Origin: JABDMH01 sp964428345
GTDB lineage: Bacteria > Bacteroidota > Bacteroidia > Chitinophagales > Saprospiraceae
Assembly (NCBI GenBank): GCA_964428345.1
Contig: CAYRYD010000018.1
Span: 1 to 64,000 of the forward strand
Direction of reading: 5' to 3'
Length of the DNA: 64,000 nt
How positions within the stretch are numbered: position 1 is the first letter of the stretch; every line of letters starts with the position of its first letter. Positions 43,875 to 52,100 of the stretch are shown piece after piece. Under the pieces are notes generated by a model that saw only the letters and a list, made by a program, of their open reading frames with translations, did not search any database and was not told where the DNA came from. The position numbers and the translations under genes are program-made.

Positions 43875-44432
43875 TCATTTTACCGGTTCAGGTGCATTTT
43901 TGAAATGCGGGTATTTGCCGAGTAATTTGCCGATAAAGACGGTTATGGGAAATATCACCTTTTTGACAAAAGGGGGAATCACCTTAAGGTCGTATTCAGA
44001 CCGGTACCGGTTTATCAGATAGGCGCTGTCAAAGGGATCGCCTTCTGGTTTGCCGGCTTTGTCCATCGATTTGTAAATTCCGGTTAGAAAGTAATCGAGG
44101 GAATGGGCAGGTTTGACCCATCCTGTGCATTCCAGGAGTTCATCTCCGGCATTCCAGAAACGGTGCATTTCACCTTGGGGGAATACAATACTTTCCCCCT
44201 CGTTGAGGAATTTTTCCTCCTGCCCGTCAATCTGATAACCCAGGAAACCTTTGGTTACGGTCAGGCATTCGTCCTGTCTGAAGTGGACATGAAATGGCGG
44301 TCCTGCCCCCGGCTGCACCTGATTACTCATGATCATTTTTTTCACGCCATCCTCCATTTCTACGGAGTGAAAGATCAGCACCTCTCCAAACCGGTTACTG
44401 ATGCGATGAGGCAAGTCAAAAGGGTATTTCAT
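43875..44432 (-). CDS. Cupin-domain protein
   Basis: 185 residues from MKYPFDLPHRIS (start 44432); ten extra residues from the upstream ATG are not conserved in look. The cupin core is PGAGPPFHVHFRQDECLTVTKG, with the metal-binding HxH...E, and GESIVFPQGEMHRFWNAGDE, with the second His. The C-terminus has a hydrophobic stretch (KKVIFPITVFIGKLLG). Divergent from the TetR regulator 83 bases away, which may control it. Confidence 0.85.
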   Translation of the reverse strand: MKYPFDLPHRISNRFGEVLIFHSVEMEDGVKKMIMSNQVQPGAGPPFHVHFRQDECLTVTKGFLGYQIDGQEEKFLNEGESIVFPQGEMHRFWNAGDELLECTGWVKPAHSLDYFLTGIYKSMDKAGKPEGDPFDSAYLINRYRSEYDLKVIPPFVKKVIFPITVFIGKLLGKYPHFKNAPEPVK

Positions 44433-44515
44433 AGTTTGGCTGTTTTGACAAATGTAGAACAATGTACTAGCTCTCCAAAAAAAATTGGTATGTTGGATTC
44501 AAATTTTAAAGTCCT

Positions 44516-45139
44516 GTGGTGAGAAAAGAACAAATCCTTCAAAAAGCCATGGAATTATTTAATGAGAAGGGTTATGTAGATGTCGGAGTCAGAGAGATAG
44601 CCCGGGCACTGGGTATCAGTCCTGGCAACTTATCCTATCATTTCAGCAAGAAGGAAGGCATGTTGATCGCGCTGTTGGAGCAGTATCGGGAGGCCAAAAC
44701 TAAATTATACAGGATTTATTTTGCGGGCACTTCCTTACTGGAGCATTTTCTGCAACTCATGAAAAGGCTATTTGAATCCCAGTATCAGTACCGGGGCGTA
44801 TTTATCGGCAATCAGTTTGTGCGGGCTCAGATCGAATCGGGTGAAAGATTTAACTACAATGATACGTATAGCCAACGAGTAGCGGCATTTACCGAAATTT
44901 TCAAGGAGCTTAATGCCGCCGGGCAGATCAAAACCAGCGACGAGGATATTTCGTTCCTGGTTTCCTATATGACATTGACAGGTAGATTCTGGATTTATGA
45001 AGCCACTCTTTTTAATAAATCACCCGAAAAAGAACCGACAATGAAATATTATCTGACGCTACATGTTAGGTTGCTGTCCCTGTTTGCCACCAGAGACGGT
45101 CTTGCTTCCATCAATGATTTCATGAAAAGTAATGGATGA
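44516..45139 (+). CDS. TetR-family transcriptional regulator
   Basis: 207 residues. An N-terminal helix-turn-helix of the TetR type is present: KAMELFNEKGYVDVGVREIA followed by GISPGNLSYHFSKKEGM. The C-terminal ligand-binding helices are diverged, as usual. The start is GTG at 44516 (GTG at 44519 is also possible); no ATG fits without losing the first helix. It is divergent from the cupin gene, the arrangement typical of a local repressor. Confidence 0.88.
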   Translation: MVRKEQILQKAMELFNEKGYVDVGVREIARALGISPGNLSYHFSKKEGMLIALLEQYREAKTKLYRIYFAGTSLLEHFLQLMKRLFESQYQYRGVFIGNQFVRAQIESGERFNYNDTYSQRVAAFTEIFKELNAAGQIKTSDEDISFLVSYMTLTGRFWIYEATLFNKSPEKEPTMKYYLTLHVRLLSLFATRDGLASINDFMKSNG

Positions 45140-45705
45140 GATCTACCCCATCTTCCTGTAAAGAATTTAGGACAGATGTTCCCGGTTTTGGTACAAAGGG
45201 TGATGAGATTCGCACCACTCCATCCACAATCCCACCATGCCCTTAGATTCCATCATTTTGCGTTAATCATATCAAATTGCTTTGCTTGTTGTAAGACCAA
45301 GGACCCACAAATCATGTTCACTGATTGCTTCGCTAGATGGGTGTCCTTTTGCTTCGTTTTTTCCAGAGTCGATTCCGGCTATCAGGCTAACGACAAGTCC
45401 CGTTCCTGTGGTCTTTATAAATGCTTTTCTATCCATTACCTTGCTGATTTATTGATAAAATGTCTGTTGAATGCTGTATCGGTTACATTTTCTAGGGTAT
45501 AGTCCCCTGCCGGTTGCCCTGCCTGCCAGTTCTATATTTCAAGGGACCGTCAGGGCCATCGGTAATAGCCCTTTCCCCAATAGTCTCCCTCGAAAGCAAA
45601 GGAAAACTGGTCAGTGCCACCGGAGTTGTGATAATTGCGGTAAAACCTTAGATTTTGGGCGTTTACGATTTTCTGTAAACAGAAGGGGATTGGCCAATAT
45701 GCTTT
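45140..45705. other. Gene debris
   Basis: No intact gene. On the minus strand 45436-45272 reads as a 54-codon frame starting with a Tat-like leader (MDRKAFIKTTGTGLVVSLIA) and soon stopping. Around 45665-45540 another frame reads FYRNYHNSGGTDQFSFAFEG then DYWGKGYYRWP before a stop. Both look like pieces of former genes I cannot name. Confidence 0.45.
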
Positions 45706-46014
45706 TTACAGAATGAGCTGAAAATAGTCGGGCGAGGAAAATCCTAATTCAAAGGAAATCTCCTTGATAGATTTGTCGGTAAATTTCAGTGCATGTCTGA
45801 TGCGCATTTCAAGCTGTTCGATGATCAGATTTTTAGCATTTCTACGCAATGATTGATGTACATACTCATTTAGATATTTTGGTGAAACATGGAGCATAGC
45901 GGCATATTCACTTACGTCGTGTACTTCGGAAATCTTTTCGCTTAATAGTTTCTTGAATTTTAGTAGAAATCTCCTTTGGGCTTTGGGGTTTCCCGTTGAA
46001 GTATCTTTGATATC
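45706..46014 (-). pseudogene. Remnant of an AraC-family regulator
   Basis: The minus-strand frame holds the DNA-binding half of an AraC protein: LLSEKISEVHDVSEYAAMLH, VSPKYLNEYVHQSLRRNAK, and the second helix-turn-helix KEISFELGFSSPDYF, where it ends in LIL and a stop instead of the usual FFKK segment. There is a stop upstream at 46015-46017 and no sensor domain, so both ends are lost. Confidence 0.75.
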
Positions 46015-46120
46015 TTAATATTTTTGTCTATTGTCATCCCAAATAGGTAATCAGTAAGTTTTTTTCCCGGGTTGTTGCTAATGAGTGTTTTTTTACTTGG
46101 TCGTTTTATGTCGTTATACT

Positions 46121-47203
46121 TTATCGGCTATCTACTAAGATTGATGGGAGAATGTATTTGGTCATCATATCGTCTACCTGAGGATGAGCGTAACTTTGAT
46201 TATACGCACTTGCAGTGACTATAATTACTGCATTCAATTCCTTGAATATGAAAATCTTATTTCCTCCGTTTCCTCCGCAATAGAAAGTATTATAGTTTTT
46301 ATTCCGGACCTGATATGTTTTATTCCATAGTAAATATCCATAACCGTTGTTATCAAATGCTGTTTTATAATGCCGGGTCAATGAATTGTTGATCCATTCT
46401 TTAGGGATAATTTGTTCATTATTCCAATTACCATCTGACAGATATAACTGACCAAATTTTGCAAAATCTAGTGGAGTTAACTGAATCCCTCCCGCCGTGT
46501 TGGCTACATTCTGTGGGGTATACTGCCATTGATAGTTACTGATGCCCAGGGGTGCAAAAAGTTTTTTATGGGCATAAACTTCAAGTCCTCCGGGAACGGA
46601 CTTATGGATTATGTCACCAAGTACTACAACGCCTGCAGTAAAATAAACAGATGAGTCGCCGGGGTTTCTGTCGTCAGCCATTGGCAAATCTAGAGTCCAT
46701 CTTACCCAATCGTCCTGAGGATACATATGCTCTTCATTTCCCGGTGAATCAGGGTTATTATCATCACCTTCAAACCCCGATGACATGGTCAGGAAATTCT
46801 CTAAAGTGACATTTTCCTTTTTAGCTGAAAAATTCTGATAATCCTGAAGGTCATAGAACTCCTTCAGGCGTTGATTTACACTTTCGATATATCCTTCGCT
46901 GATGGCAATACCTAAAACTGCTGAGGCAAAGGTTTTTCCAACCGAACGTGGGTTATGTGTCTGATTTCTTCCTGAGCCATTAAAATATTCTTCAAGCAGT
47001 AATTTTCCATCTTTTACCACGACAATGCTATTAATCTGCCGGTACCTGTTATTATTAATTTCCTTTTTCAGGGTTTTTATAAGTGCTGTGTCATATTTTT
47101 CCTGACTGATTTGCCAGCCATTAATACTGTTATTGGATTGCTGAGCAGTTGTAGATCCGGCCAGGAGAAATAGAAAACAGACGTTACGAGCAATTCTTTT
47201 CAT
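46121..47203 (-). CDS. Class C beta-lactamase-like serine hydrolase
   Basis: 360 residues from the ATG giving a signal peptide (MKRIARNVCFLFLLAGSTTA); a start 12 codons upstream is less likely. The catalytic SxxK is Ser87-Lys90 (RSVGKTFAS). A KTG-like box is seen as CGGNGGNKIFIF near the end, and FTAGVVVLGDIIHK fits the middle YxN region. Members are esterases, peptidases or beta-lactamases outside the cytoplasm; the substrate is not evident. Confidence 0.88.
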   Translation of the reverse strand: MKRIARNVCFLFLLAGSTTAQQSNNSINGWQISQEKYDTALIKTLKKEINNNRYRQINSIVVVKDGKLLLEEYFNGSGRNQTHNPRSVGKTFASAVLGIAISEGYIESVNQRLKEFYDLQDYQNFSAKKENVTLENFLTMSSGFEGDDNNPDSPGNEEHMYPQDDWVRWTLDLPMADDRNPGDSSVYFTAGVVVLGDIIHKSVPGGLEVYAHKKLFAPLGISNYQWQYTPQNVANTAGGIQLTPLDFAKFGQLYLSDGNWNNEQIIPKEWINNSLTRHYKTAFDNNGYGYLLWNKTYQVRNKNYNTFYCGGNGGNKIFIFKELNAVIIVTASAYNQSYAHPQVDDMMTKYILPSILVDSR

Positions 47204-48064
47204 CGGATTGTCTGATACAGAAATTTTTCTGGGTTTCATGAGGCTTGGGCCAACTCAAAGGAAGGCCTACGACTAACTGGCATGACCTTACGCGAACCCT
47301 GTATAGAGAAACGCAGCAAACCTTTTTGATGTTGTAAGATAGTACTTATATGCCTTTCTGCCTATGCAGTTACGGGTTTTTAGATGATAAGTGTTATAGG
47401 GCGCTTCAGCAACAATGCGTTTGGTAAACTTGTTTCCAGTTTGGATAGGTACTTTAATCTTCAATGATGAATTCTTTAAACATGCCAGTTTCCGGAGTGG
47501 GGAGGCAGGCTGGCAATGGTTCAATGCCCGAATCCCTGGATGGATCATATTTTTCATTTGTCGGGATGTATCGATCATTATTACAATTTTGAGATCGTTG
47601 GTGAGTCCGGTAGACCTTGAAGCAGGGAGAATAGCTCGATAAGACAATCAGATTCGATTCACTATGATCAGCTCACAGACGATGTAGGCGGCGAGTAATC
47701 CCACTGTGGTCCTTAGAGTGAATGGTAAGCTCAATCTTTGCCACTCAATTGCAATCTACCCTGAAGCAGGGTGGTATTTTTATAATGGCCAATTTTAAAA
47801 CCGCGAATGATGGATGCCAAATTTTGGAATTGTGAACCAAATTGGTCTTTTGGATTGGTGATTGGGAGGGTCATTGTGCAGATGGTAGAGAATAAAGATT
47901 TAGGTGGAGATGTAAAAACTTAGGTTGAGACGCAAGATCTTGCGTCTCCACAATCCAATCCATTGTGGGTTAGTCCCCGGGCACCAATCCTATCTCTATG
48001 TTCCATTTGCATAGTTGGCCATCACCCAAAATGAGACAATTATATTTTCTCATTTTTTCTCTCC
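47204..48064. other. Gene-free stretch with one perfect palindrome
   Basis: About 860 bases without a supported gene. A 119-codon minus-strand frame (47288-47647) starts plausibly but resembles no family. Repeat-like phrases (ATAAAGATTTAGGTGGAGATG / AAAACTTAGGTTGAGACG type) precede the palindrome at 47927-47948. Confidence 0.45.
47927..47948. repeat. Perfect 22-bp palindrome
   Basis: Arms GAGACGCAAGA and TCTTGCGTCTC without a spacer. Similar palindromes are common dispersed repeats in some bacteria. No flanking gene explains it as an operator. Confidence 0.75.
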
Positions 48065-48382
48065 TTAGGCTCCAATGATACCTGTTTTGACTTCTCCAGC
48101 CCGCTCATAATTGGCGAAGATCACTCCATTTGGCGTAACCAAACTGTCTGTTAGTGAAAAGGCAGCTGGAATAGACCCTTCACTAAACAACCGCTTGCCG
48201 CTGCCGAGCGTGATGGGGAAAGTCTTCAACCACAGCTCATCAACCAGGTCGTGTTTGAGTAGTGTCTGGATCAGGTTACCGCTGCCGTGAACCTGGATAT
48301 CAGAGCCTTTTGAATTCCTGAGGTTTTTGATGTCATCCACGCTATTAAGAAAAACTATGTTTTTCCAATCTGTATTATTCTT
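48065..48382 (-). pseudogene. 5'-truncated dihydrofolate reductase-like (RibD C-terminal) gene
   Basis: The open frame reads TDWKNIVFLNSVDDIKNLRN, then KGSDIQVHGSGNLIQTLLKH and DLVDELWLKTFPITLGSGKRLF, the C-terminal half of the YwjB/RibD-type reductase family. A stop (48383-48385) lies where the N-terminal half should continue, and the transposase gene ends three bases further. A GTG at 48340 could start only the remaining third. So the first half is missing, probably lost when the transposase arrived. Confidence 0.8.
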
Positions 48383-48387
48383 CTATC

Positions 48388-48849
48388 TTAATCGTACCAT
48401 TCAAACAAATATTTTGAGTTATATTCAATTTCAAATTTTTCAAGCAGAAATAAATATTCATCTCTGAAAGATTGCTTTTTGTGATGTTCTGATTGATTCA
48501 AAATGTATTTCACGACCTTGTCGATATGTGATTTTGAATAGGTAAAAGCCCCATAGCCATCTTGCCATGAGAATTTACCGGGAATGAATTTTTTCTCATT
48601 GAACCATTTGGATGAACCTGATTTGAGCCGTTCCATTAGCTTGGAGGGGGAAATGGTTGGATGCATACCTACAAAGATGTGTGTATGATCGGGATTGTAA
48701 TCGATGGCATAGGTTTTACATTTATGGTTGGTAACTATGCCACACATCACCTTTTCCAGTTCATCCCTGAACGATTCTTTTATCAGGTTTTGTCGCCCTT
48801 TGACGGAAAAGACGAATTGGATGTATAATTGGGTATAGGTATTTGCCAT
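48388..48849 (-). CDS. IS200-like Y1 transposase, probably REP-associated (RAYT)
   Basis: 153 residues from ATG 48849 (MANTYTQLYIQFVFSVKGRQ); a start 14 codons earlier is unlikely. The HUH pair is His-Thr-His in YNPDHTHIFVGMHP, and the catalytic Tyr is probably in VVKYILNQSEHHKKQSF. It is the full length of single-domain Y1 transposases and looks intact. No tnpB partner is present. Hairpins upstream (48864-48877, AGGG/CCCT; 48898-48912, AGGGCTGAAGTCCCT) could be its end structure. Confidence 0.88.
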   Translation of the reverse strand: MANTYTQLYIQFVFSVKGRQNLIKESFRDELEKVMCGIVTNHKCKTYAIDYNPDHTHIFVGMHPTISPSKLMERLKSGSSKWFNEKKFIPGKFSWQDGYGAFTYSKSHIDKVVKYILNQSEHHKKQSFRDEYLFLLEKFEIEYNSKYLFEWYD

Positions 48850-48863
48850 TGATGCTATGATGA

Positions 48864-48912
48864 CAGGGCTACGACCCTTTCGTTTTACCAAGATTTTAGG
48901 GCTGAAGTCCCT
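48864..48912. repeat. Two hairpins at the transposase upstream end
   Basis: GGG/CCC stem (about 48864-48877) and AGGGCTGAAGTCCCT (48898-48912). The second shares the ACTTCAG core with the GGACTTCAGTCC hairpins of the kinase-region REP clusters (32049-32066, 35239-35256). Confidence 0.55.
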
Positions 48913-48972
48913 TTTTTTTGGTTTTGTTCGGTTTAGTGGGTGTTGCCGTTAGATCACATTGCGGCCTCCGCC

Positions 48973-51828
48973 CTAAATCAAAACCCTCAACGCGGCATTT
49001 ACCTGCTCAAAGTAATACCTGGCGGCTTTGTCATCTTTGTCCAGATCCAACACGGATCCAAACCGGCTCAATGCTTTTTTATAATCTTTTTCAATATGGG
49101 CCCGCACCCCGGCTTCAAATTGATCTTTGGTCTTTAGTTTAGCTGCCTTTCGATCTTCGGACTCACCATCCAGCAATTCATAGACCTCCACCAGTTCCTT
49201 TTTTCCTTTGGTCAATACCTTGCCAAGATACCGGTGGGCAAAGGCATCGGGATCCAGCAGCCGGTCCATGGTCGCTTTGGTGACCAGAATCTTCGCGCCA
49301 AACAGCGTGGTCAGGCCCTCCATGCGGGAGGCAATGTTGACGGCATCGGAAATGGTCGCCGGATCGTTACGGTACTTGTCACCGATGATGCCCATCACCA
49401 GGGGACCGCTGTGCAGACCCATTCCCACCTCGATGGGGTCCCGGCCTTTCCTGGCCCGCATGGCGTTGTAGCGCCTGATCCGCTTCTGCATCGTAATCGC
49501 CGCCTGAACAGCCCGGTGCGGACTCTTCAGAAACAAGGCCATAATCCCGTCTCCCAGGTAATGCAATACAAAACCATCAAACCGGCGGATGATCGGTCCC
49601 ATCCGGTTGACATAGGTGCCCACAAATTTGAAATTTTGCTCGGGGGTCATCGTCTCGGCCATTGTGGTGTATGACCGGATGTCGGAGAAAAAGACGGTCA
49701 CATCCCTTTCCTGATAATCCCCCAGCCGGACATCGGTGATGGTCTCATAACCAAGCGATTGCAGAAATTCGCTGGGTACAAACCGGTTGGTGGCGCTGTT
49801 GATCGAATACAGGTCCAGATGGGTCTTGATCCTCGCCAGAAATTCCTCTTTGGAGAACGGTTTTGCCAGATAGTCATTCGCGCCGTAGGAAAGAGCCTCG
49901 ACCAGGTCGGAAACCTGATTTTTAGCGGTAATCATGATAATGGGCAGCTGGGAGGCCAGGTATTTTTTCCGGATTTGCTGACAGACTTTGTACCCGGTCA
50001 TGTTGGGCATCATAATATCCAGGAGTACCAGATCAAATACTTTGCCTTCTTCGATGAGCTGGATGGCCGATGCCCCATCCATCACCGGCGTTATCTGGTA
50101 ATGCCGGTCTGACAGATGGTTTCGCAGCACCTGCTGGTTGATCGGTTCGTCATCCACTATGAGGATCTGGATCTTCTCATCGCCTGACGGCTGTCCATTG
50201 GGTACCGGTACCTCGGGAATCTGCCCGTACGACAACAGTTTCGACAGGCTTGTTGACTGGTTGGCCGGTATGGCCGCATCACGGGTGACCGGAAGGGTAA
50301 AACTGAACCTGGAACCTTCACCCACCGTGGATTGGACAGTGATGTTACCTCCATGTAGCTCCACCAGATTTTTGGTGATGCTCAAACCCAGACCGGTACC
50401 GCTGTACTGCCGGTCTGCATCCCCGTCCAATTGCTTAAATTCCTCAAAGATCAAATCCTGTCTTTCGGCCGGAATGCCAGGTCCCTCATCCTGAACGCTG
50501 ATTTCCAGAATACCGGAATTTTCAGCGGCGGTCACGATTACCTGACCTCGTTGACTGAACTTGATGGCATTGTCGATCAGGTTGAAGAGGATTTGCTGCA
50601 ACCGGTCTTCGTCTGCCAATACCGCCGGTAGATCACCAGAGATTTCGTTGACCAGTTTCAGATGCTTTGCGTTTGCCATTGATTGATTGATCTGCAGGAC
50701 CACTTCAACCAGGGACCGGATGTCAACCGGCTTGAGGTTGAGTTTCAGCTCATCATTGCGCATTTTGGAAAAATCCAGGATATCATTGACCAGGTTGCTG
50801 AGTCGTTTTCCCGAAGTGATGATCATGCCCAGATTTGCCTTACGCTGTTCGGGATCATCGGCATGCAGACCATCGTACAGGCTTTCGGCAATACCGATGA
50901 TGCCGTTGAGGGGTGTCCGGAGTTCGTGCGAAGTATTGGCCAGGAACTGATCCTTGAGCCGGTCGATCTGGAGCAACTTTTCCGATTTTTGTTTTTCAAA
51001 ATCGACCAGTTTTCGCTGCTGGATCAGCCGGAATCTCAGGAAAAACAGGCCTGCGATCAACAGTAGTATGCCGGCTGCGACGATAATGCGGTTTCGATTT
51101 TGTAGTTGCCGGTTCAAGGCAATTTCCAGCTGGATCGCTTCGTTTTCGCGGGCCAGCCTTTGCCTTTCTTTTTCGGCAGTGATCCTTTCCAGTTCTGCGG
51201 TCTGAGCCTCCAGTTGGGCAATTTCCAATTGCTTACGAAGGGTAATGGCTTCCTGTCTTTCCAGAGCGGCCAGGGCCTGGTCCTTTTCTTTGAGGGCACC
51301 GGTAGCGACCTCTTCAAGCTGGTTGGTTATCTGCGAAATTTCCTGCTCCGCCCGCTCCCGGGTCAGGCTTTCCTGCAAGTCGGTATACAGGGTTTGATAT
51401 TTCCTGAATTCTGTCAGGTTCTTTTGCTTGCCGTGCATCTGGGTCAGCAGAAGGTAGAAGTCCAGGCGCGTGTCGGTATCGTCACCCATCGCCGGATCCT
51501 CAAGCCGTTTCTCCAGTGCCTGAATGGCTTTGGCAGTGCGGTTGGTCGTGAAATAGGTGATCGCCAGTCCGCGAATCGCCTGGGTAACTCCCTTTTCGTA
51601 AGACAGGGACCGGGCCAGGTCGATGGCCGCTTCCAAAGTCTGGATGGATTGTCGCGGTTTCTGACTCTGCAATGACTTTCCGAGTTCGATCATCAGGTCG
51701 ACCTTCTCCTCGCTGGCGGGCAGGCGGTCTACTCTGGCCTGTAGGGCCTCACTCAGGTCCTGCGCTGCGAGGTATGGACCACCAAACAGAAGGAGTTGGA
51801 GTAAGAACCAACATTGAATGTGTTTCAT
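48973..51828 (-). CDS. Hybrid histidine kinase-receiver-adenylate/guanylate cyclase
   Basis: 951 residues. Signal peptide (MKHIQCWFLLQLLLFGGPYL), helical TPR-like periplasmic region (about 30-170), long coiled coil (180-245), membrane helix (about 252-270) and HisKA with His about 301 in LANTSHELRTPLNGIIG. HATPase follows with G boxes (QDEGPGIP, GTGLGLSITKNL), then a receiver with Asp about 604 in LVLLDIMMPN. Last is a class III cyclase (about 700-900: VFFSDIRSYTTMAE, LHYLGDGIMALFLKS, VGMGLHSGPLVMGIIG) and a short helical tail. All catalytic blocks look intact, so one protein could sense, relay and make a cyclic nucleotide. Its kinase core belongs to a different group from the 24-38 kb kinases. 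Confidence 0.93.
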   Translation of the reverse strand: MKHIQCWFLLQLLLFGGPYLAAQDLSEALQARVDRLPASEEKVDLMIELGKSLQSQKPRQSIQTLEAAIDLARSLSYEKGVTQAIRGLAITYFTTNRTAKAIQALEKRLEDPAMGDDTDTRLDFYLLLTQMHGKQKNLTEFRKYQTLYTDLQESLTRERAEQEISQITNQLEEVATGALKEKDQALAALERQEAITLRKQLEIAQLEAQTAELERITAEKERQRLARENEAIQLEIALNRQLQNRNRIIVAAGILLLIAGLFFLRFRLIQQRKLVDFEKQKSEKLLQIDRLKDQFLANTSHELRTPLNGIIGIAESLYDGLHADDPEQRKANLGMIITSGKRLSNLVNDILDFSKMRNDELKLNLKPVDIRSLVEVVLQINQSMANAKHLKLVNEISGDLPAVLADEDRLQQILFNLIDNAIKFSQRGQVIVTAAENSGILEISVQDEGPGIPAERQDLIFEEFKQLDGDADRQYSGTGLGLSITKNLVELHGGNITVQSTVGEGSRFSFTLPVTRDAAIPANQSTSLSKLLSYGQIPEVPVPNGQPSGDEKIQILIVDDEPINQQVLRNHLSDRHYQITPVMDGASAIQLIEEGKVFDLVLLDIMMPNMTGYKVCQQIRKKYLASQLPIIMITAKNQVSDLVEALSYGANDYLAKPFSKEEFLARIKTHLDLYSINSATNRFVPSEFLQSLGYETITDVRLGDYQERDVTVFFSDIRSYTTMAETMTPEQNFKFVGTYVNRMGPIIRRFDGFVLHYLGDGIMALFLKSPHRAVQAAITMQKRIRRYNAMRARKGRDPIEVGMGLHSGPLVMGIIGDKYRNDPATISDAVNIASRMEGLTTLFGAKILVTKATMDRLLDPDAFAHRYLGKVLTKGKKELVEVYELLDGESEDRKAAKLKTKDQFEAGVRAHIEKDYKKALSRFGSVLDLDKDDKAARYYFEQVNAALRVLI

Positions 51829-52100
51829 GATACTTTAGGATCGTACGTAAAGATAGTGAATAATCCTTCAATAAAACGTTACCGTTCTTTAGCGCTTTTT
51901 CTTAGGTTTTCTCCCTGAATTTTAGGGGATTCTGGTAAGATCGAAGTGGGATAAAAAAGTACCATTTGTCCGCACCAGTCTTCAAAAGCTGGTGACCGGT
52001 CAAACGGTCTGATCAGGCAGGTCCGATGGTAGTCAGGCACTTCCCGGAAACCAGGAACATTTGATTTTCACCTGAAAATCCGGACTTTTGGTGCTCCTCT

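Noticed and set aside
47288..47647. 119-codon minus-strand open frame
   Set aside because: Basic, unstructured-looking translation without any recognisable family; no start signal.
49208..51675. Several plus-strand frames of 60-190 codons opposite the hybrid kinase
   Set aside because: They are antisense to a strongly supported gene and have no protein-like content of their own.
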